A stretch of DNA of 64,000 nucleotides from an uncultured Oscillospiraceae bacterium (GTDB lineage Bacteria > Bacillota > Clostridia > Oscillospirales > Acutalibacteraceae): positions 1 through 64,000 of the forward strand of contig UQGM01000001.1 in NCBI GenBank assembly GCA_900540535.1, given 5' to 3'. Within the stretch, counting starts at the first letter, position 1, and the number at the start of each line of letters is the position of its first letter. A program made the translations under genes and the position numbers. Below, piece by piece: positions 62,799-64,000 of this stretch. Below the pieces are notes generated by a model. That model was not told where the DNA came from. It saw only the letters and a program-made list of their open reading frames with translations, and made no database searches.

Positions 62799-62913
62799 CA
62801 CCAATTGACTGCTAAAAATAAATATCGTTGCCTGCGATGAAATTATATGTAAACTAAAAAAGCAAAGAGCAGAAACCAAAGAACCACATAAAACCAACTC
62901 TCCGACATTCGCA

Positions 62914-62999
62914 CACGTCGGCAAGGAAATAGATATGGACAGCAGAACAGCGTTTACGCTTTGCTGGTGATAGCTTAAGCTCTCCAAACTGCCGACGTG
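62914..62999. repeat. 86-bp inverted-repeat unit, type e
   Basis: Bounded by CACGTCGGC and GCCGACGTG. Opposite orientation to 2433-2519. Confidence 0.85.
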
Positions 63000-63025
63000 A
63001 ATTGGTGAACGCTTGCTGAGCCTAA

Positions 63026-63110
63026 CCGACGGCAAAGGAAAGAATATGGCAAACAGTAAAACGTTTACTGTTTGAGGGTAATAAAAAATAATCCTCCAAA
63101 CTGCCGTCGG
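63026..63110. repeat. 85-bp inverted-repeat unit, type d
   Basis: Bounded by CCGACGGC and GCCGTCGG. Opposite orientation to 2323-2406. Confidence 0.85.
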
Positions 63111-63181
63111 TGGGCGTGTGGGAGAAAACTTACTTTGCGCTGATTAGGGATTACTGTTTTGGCAAATAAAATGCGTTTTTG

Positions 63182-63211
63182 CCTACTTTTGTCGCTACGG
63201 ACAAAAGTAGG
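63182..63211. repeat. CCTACTTTTGT palindrome, copy 3
   Basis: Perfect arms CCTACTTTTGTC and GACAAAAGTAGG with a 6-base centre GCTACG. Confidence 0.88.
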
Positions 63212-63323
63212 TGCACCGCCGCAGCATGAGCGGCAAAACTTATTCGTTTATCAAAGTGCGGGTAAGAAGCAGCAAGTTAATCCCGCCAGGCTCAGCCTGC
63301 AATTAAAAAGAAAGGATGGGGCG

Positions 63324-64000
63324 TTGTCCCTGAAAAAGAAAATGAAAAAGACTGCCTCACTTACTTTATCTCTTCTTATTTTAATAACAGTAATTTTCTC
63401 AGGATGTAAAATTGAATTTCCTGAAGATATTCCCACCGATAACATCGGTGTATCTGACAGCGAAACCGAAAACTATATAAATGACAGTTCCGAGAGGGAA
63501 GAAAAAGACACATCAGCTTCCGAAAACAAGGAAGAGGATAAAAATACCTCCTCTTCACAAGAGACTGACACTGAGAAAGAGACTCAGTCTCAGCAGGAAA
63601 GACCTGCTCCCGTTGACGACAATAAGCCGGCAGATAAAACAAAGGTCAACTACTGCACACTTTCCGTTGACTGCCTTACCATTCTCGACAATATGGATAA
63701 ATTTAATAAGGATAAACTTTCCGTACTTCCAAAGGACGGAATTATATATAAAGAGCGAAAAGTAATTTTTTATGAAGGCGAAACGGTTTTTGACGTACTT
63801 AACCGTGAAATGAAGAAAAACAGAATACATATGGAGTTTGAAAATACTCCCATGTATAACAGCAATTACATTGAGGGAATCGGAAATCTTTATGAGTTCG
63901 ACTGCGGAGATCTCTCAGGCTGGACTTACAGCGTAAACGGTTGGTATCCCAATTACGGATGCAGCGGATATAAGCTTAAAGACGGCGATGTAATAAAATG
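63324..64000 (+). CDS. DUF4430 (transcobalamin-like) lipoprotein, cut by the window end
   Basis: No stop codon is reached before the window ends (about 225 residues seen). A basic start, hydrophobic signal and lipobox-like FSGC are followed by an acidic Ser/Glu/Thr linker (about residues 35-95). A C-terminal DUF4430 domain follows (CTLSVDCLTILDN, YEGETVFDVLNREM, DLSGWTYSVNGWYPNYGCSGYKLKDGDVIK). DUF4430 resembles the C-terminal domain of transcobalamin and intrinsic factor. TTG 63324 has AAAGGA 7 bases upstream; ATG 63342 is an alternative. It fits a surface corrinoid-binding locus with the riboswitch gene. Confidence 0.85.
   Translation, partial: MSLKKKMKKTASLTLSLLILITVIFSGCKIEFPEDIPTDNIGVSDSETENYINDSSEREEKDTSASENKEEDKNTSSSQETDTEKETQSQQERPAPVDDNKPADKTKVNYCTLSVDCLTILDNMDKFNKDKLSVLPKDGIIYKERKVIFYEGETVFDVLNREMKKNRIHMEFENTPMYNSNYIEGIGNLYEFDCGDLSGWTYSVNGWYPNYGCSGYKLKDGDVIK

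Larger units (their letters stand above)
62435..63300. repeat. Repeat block E between surface protein and DUF4430 gene
   Basis: The best preserved block. The 28-bp GTACTTTTGTC palindrome (62435-62462), hairpin-tag units at 62541-62567 and 62772-62798, the GGCGGATATGTCCGCC palindrome (62674-62689), inverted-repeat units 62914-62999 and 63026-63110, the 30-bp palindrome 63182-63211, and AAGAAGCAGCAAGTTAAT (63264-63281). It matches block A in reverse from 62770 to 63281. No gene in the 960-base gap. Confidence 0.88.

Overview
The window comes from a low-to-moderate GC Firmicute of class Clostridia, probably an anaerobic gut-type Oscillospiraceae/Ruminococcaceae relative. The evidence is the gene order dnaA-dnaN-yaaA-recF-remB-gyrB-gyrA, a SleB-type spore cortex hydrolase, GatCAB, S6-SSB-S18, and several glycan-degrading enzymes. 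The assignment is an inference: no search was run, and the partial 16S gene at the left edge would settle it.

Layout. 1-0.8 kb: 5' part of a 16S rRNA gene on the minus strand with a clear promoter. 1.2-1.9 kb: sleB. 1.9-2.8 kb: a non-coding repeat block. 2.9-11.5 kb: a rimP-nusA-rnpM/ylxR-ylxQ-infB-rbfA-nrnA-truB-ribF-HAD operon. 11.6-17.4 kb: GNAT, aspS and gatCAB. 17.6-34.2 kb: GPH transporters, GH42, GH3, an esterase, rmuC and a DUF5703-type protein. 34.3-37.6 kb: tRNA-Gly, a PadR-HAAS-lipoprotein group, rpsF-ssb-rpsR and a TM2 protein. 38-44.9 kb: GH20, a small kinase coupled to a helical partner, two esterases, a rhodanese lipoprotein and a LacI regulator. 44.9-46.9 kb: a bipartite origin around dnaA with DnaA boxes and a DnaA-trio-like tract. 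46.9-55.6 kb: dnaN to gyrA. 55.8-59.1 kb: a two-component system. 59.3-64 kb: a cobalamin riboswitch, a secreted beta-propeller protein and, cut by the window edge, a DUF4430 lipoprotein.

How the genes work together. The first half is mainly translation and ribosome maturation. The middle is a glycan-foraging segment: transporters for sugars or glycosides, beta-galactosidase, beta-glucosidase, hexosaminidase and three esterases. The right end looks like a surface corrinoid-capture locus under B12 control. Many starts are non-ATG: TTG or GTG, each with a good ribosome binding site.

The most unusual content is a family of non-coding modular repeats in five intergenic blocks (about 1.98-2.73, 13.93-14.18, 43.63-43.79, 48.01-48.56 and 62.43-63.30 kb). 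It combines 84-87 bp units with terminal inverted repeats, 15-base hairpins whose arms change in a compensatory way, an ACCCAAGTCGCA tag and a 28-30 bp palindrome. No transposase is present. One copy supplies the C-terminal residues of AspS. Most translation genes left of the origin point towards it (head-on), although the 16S gene points away.
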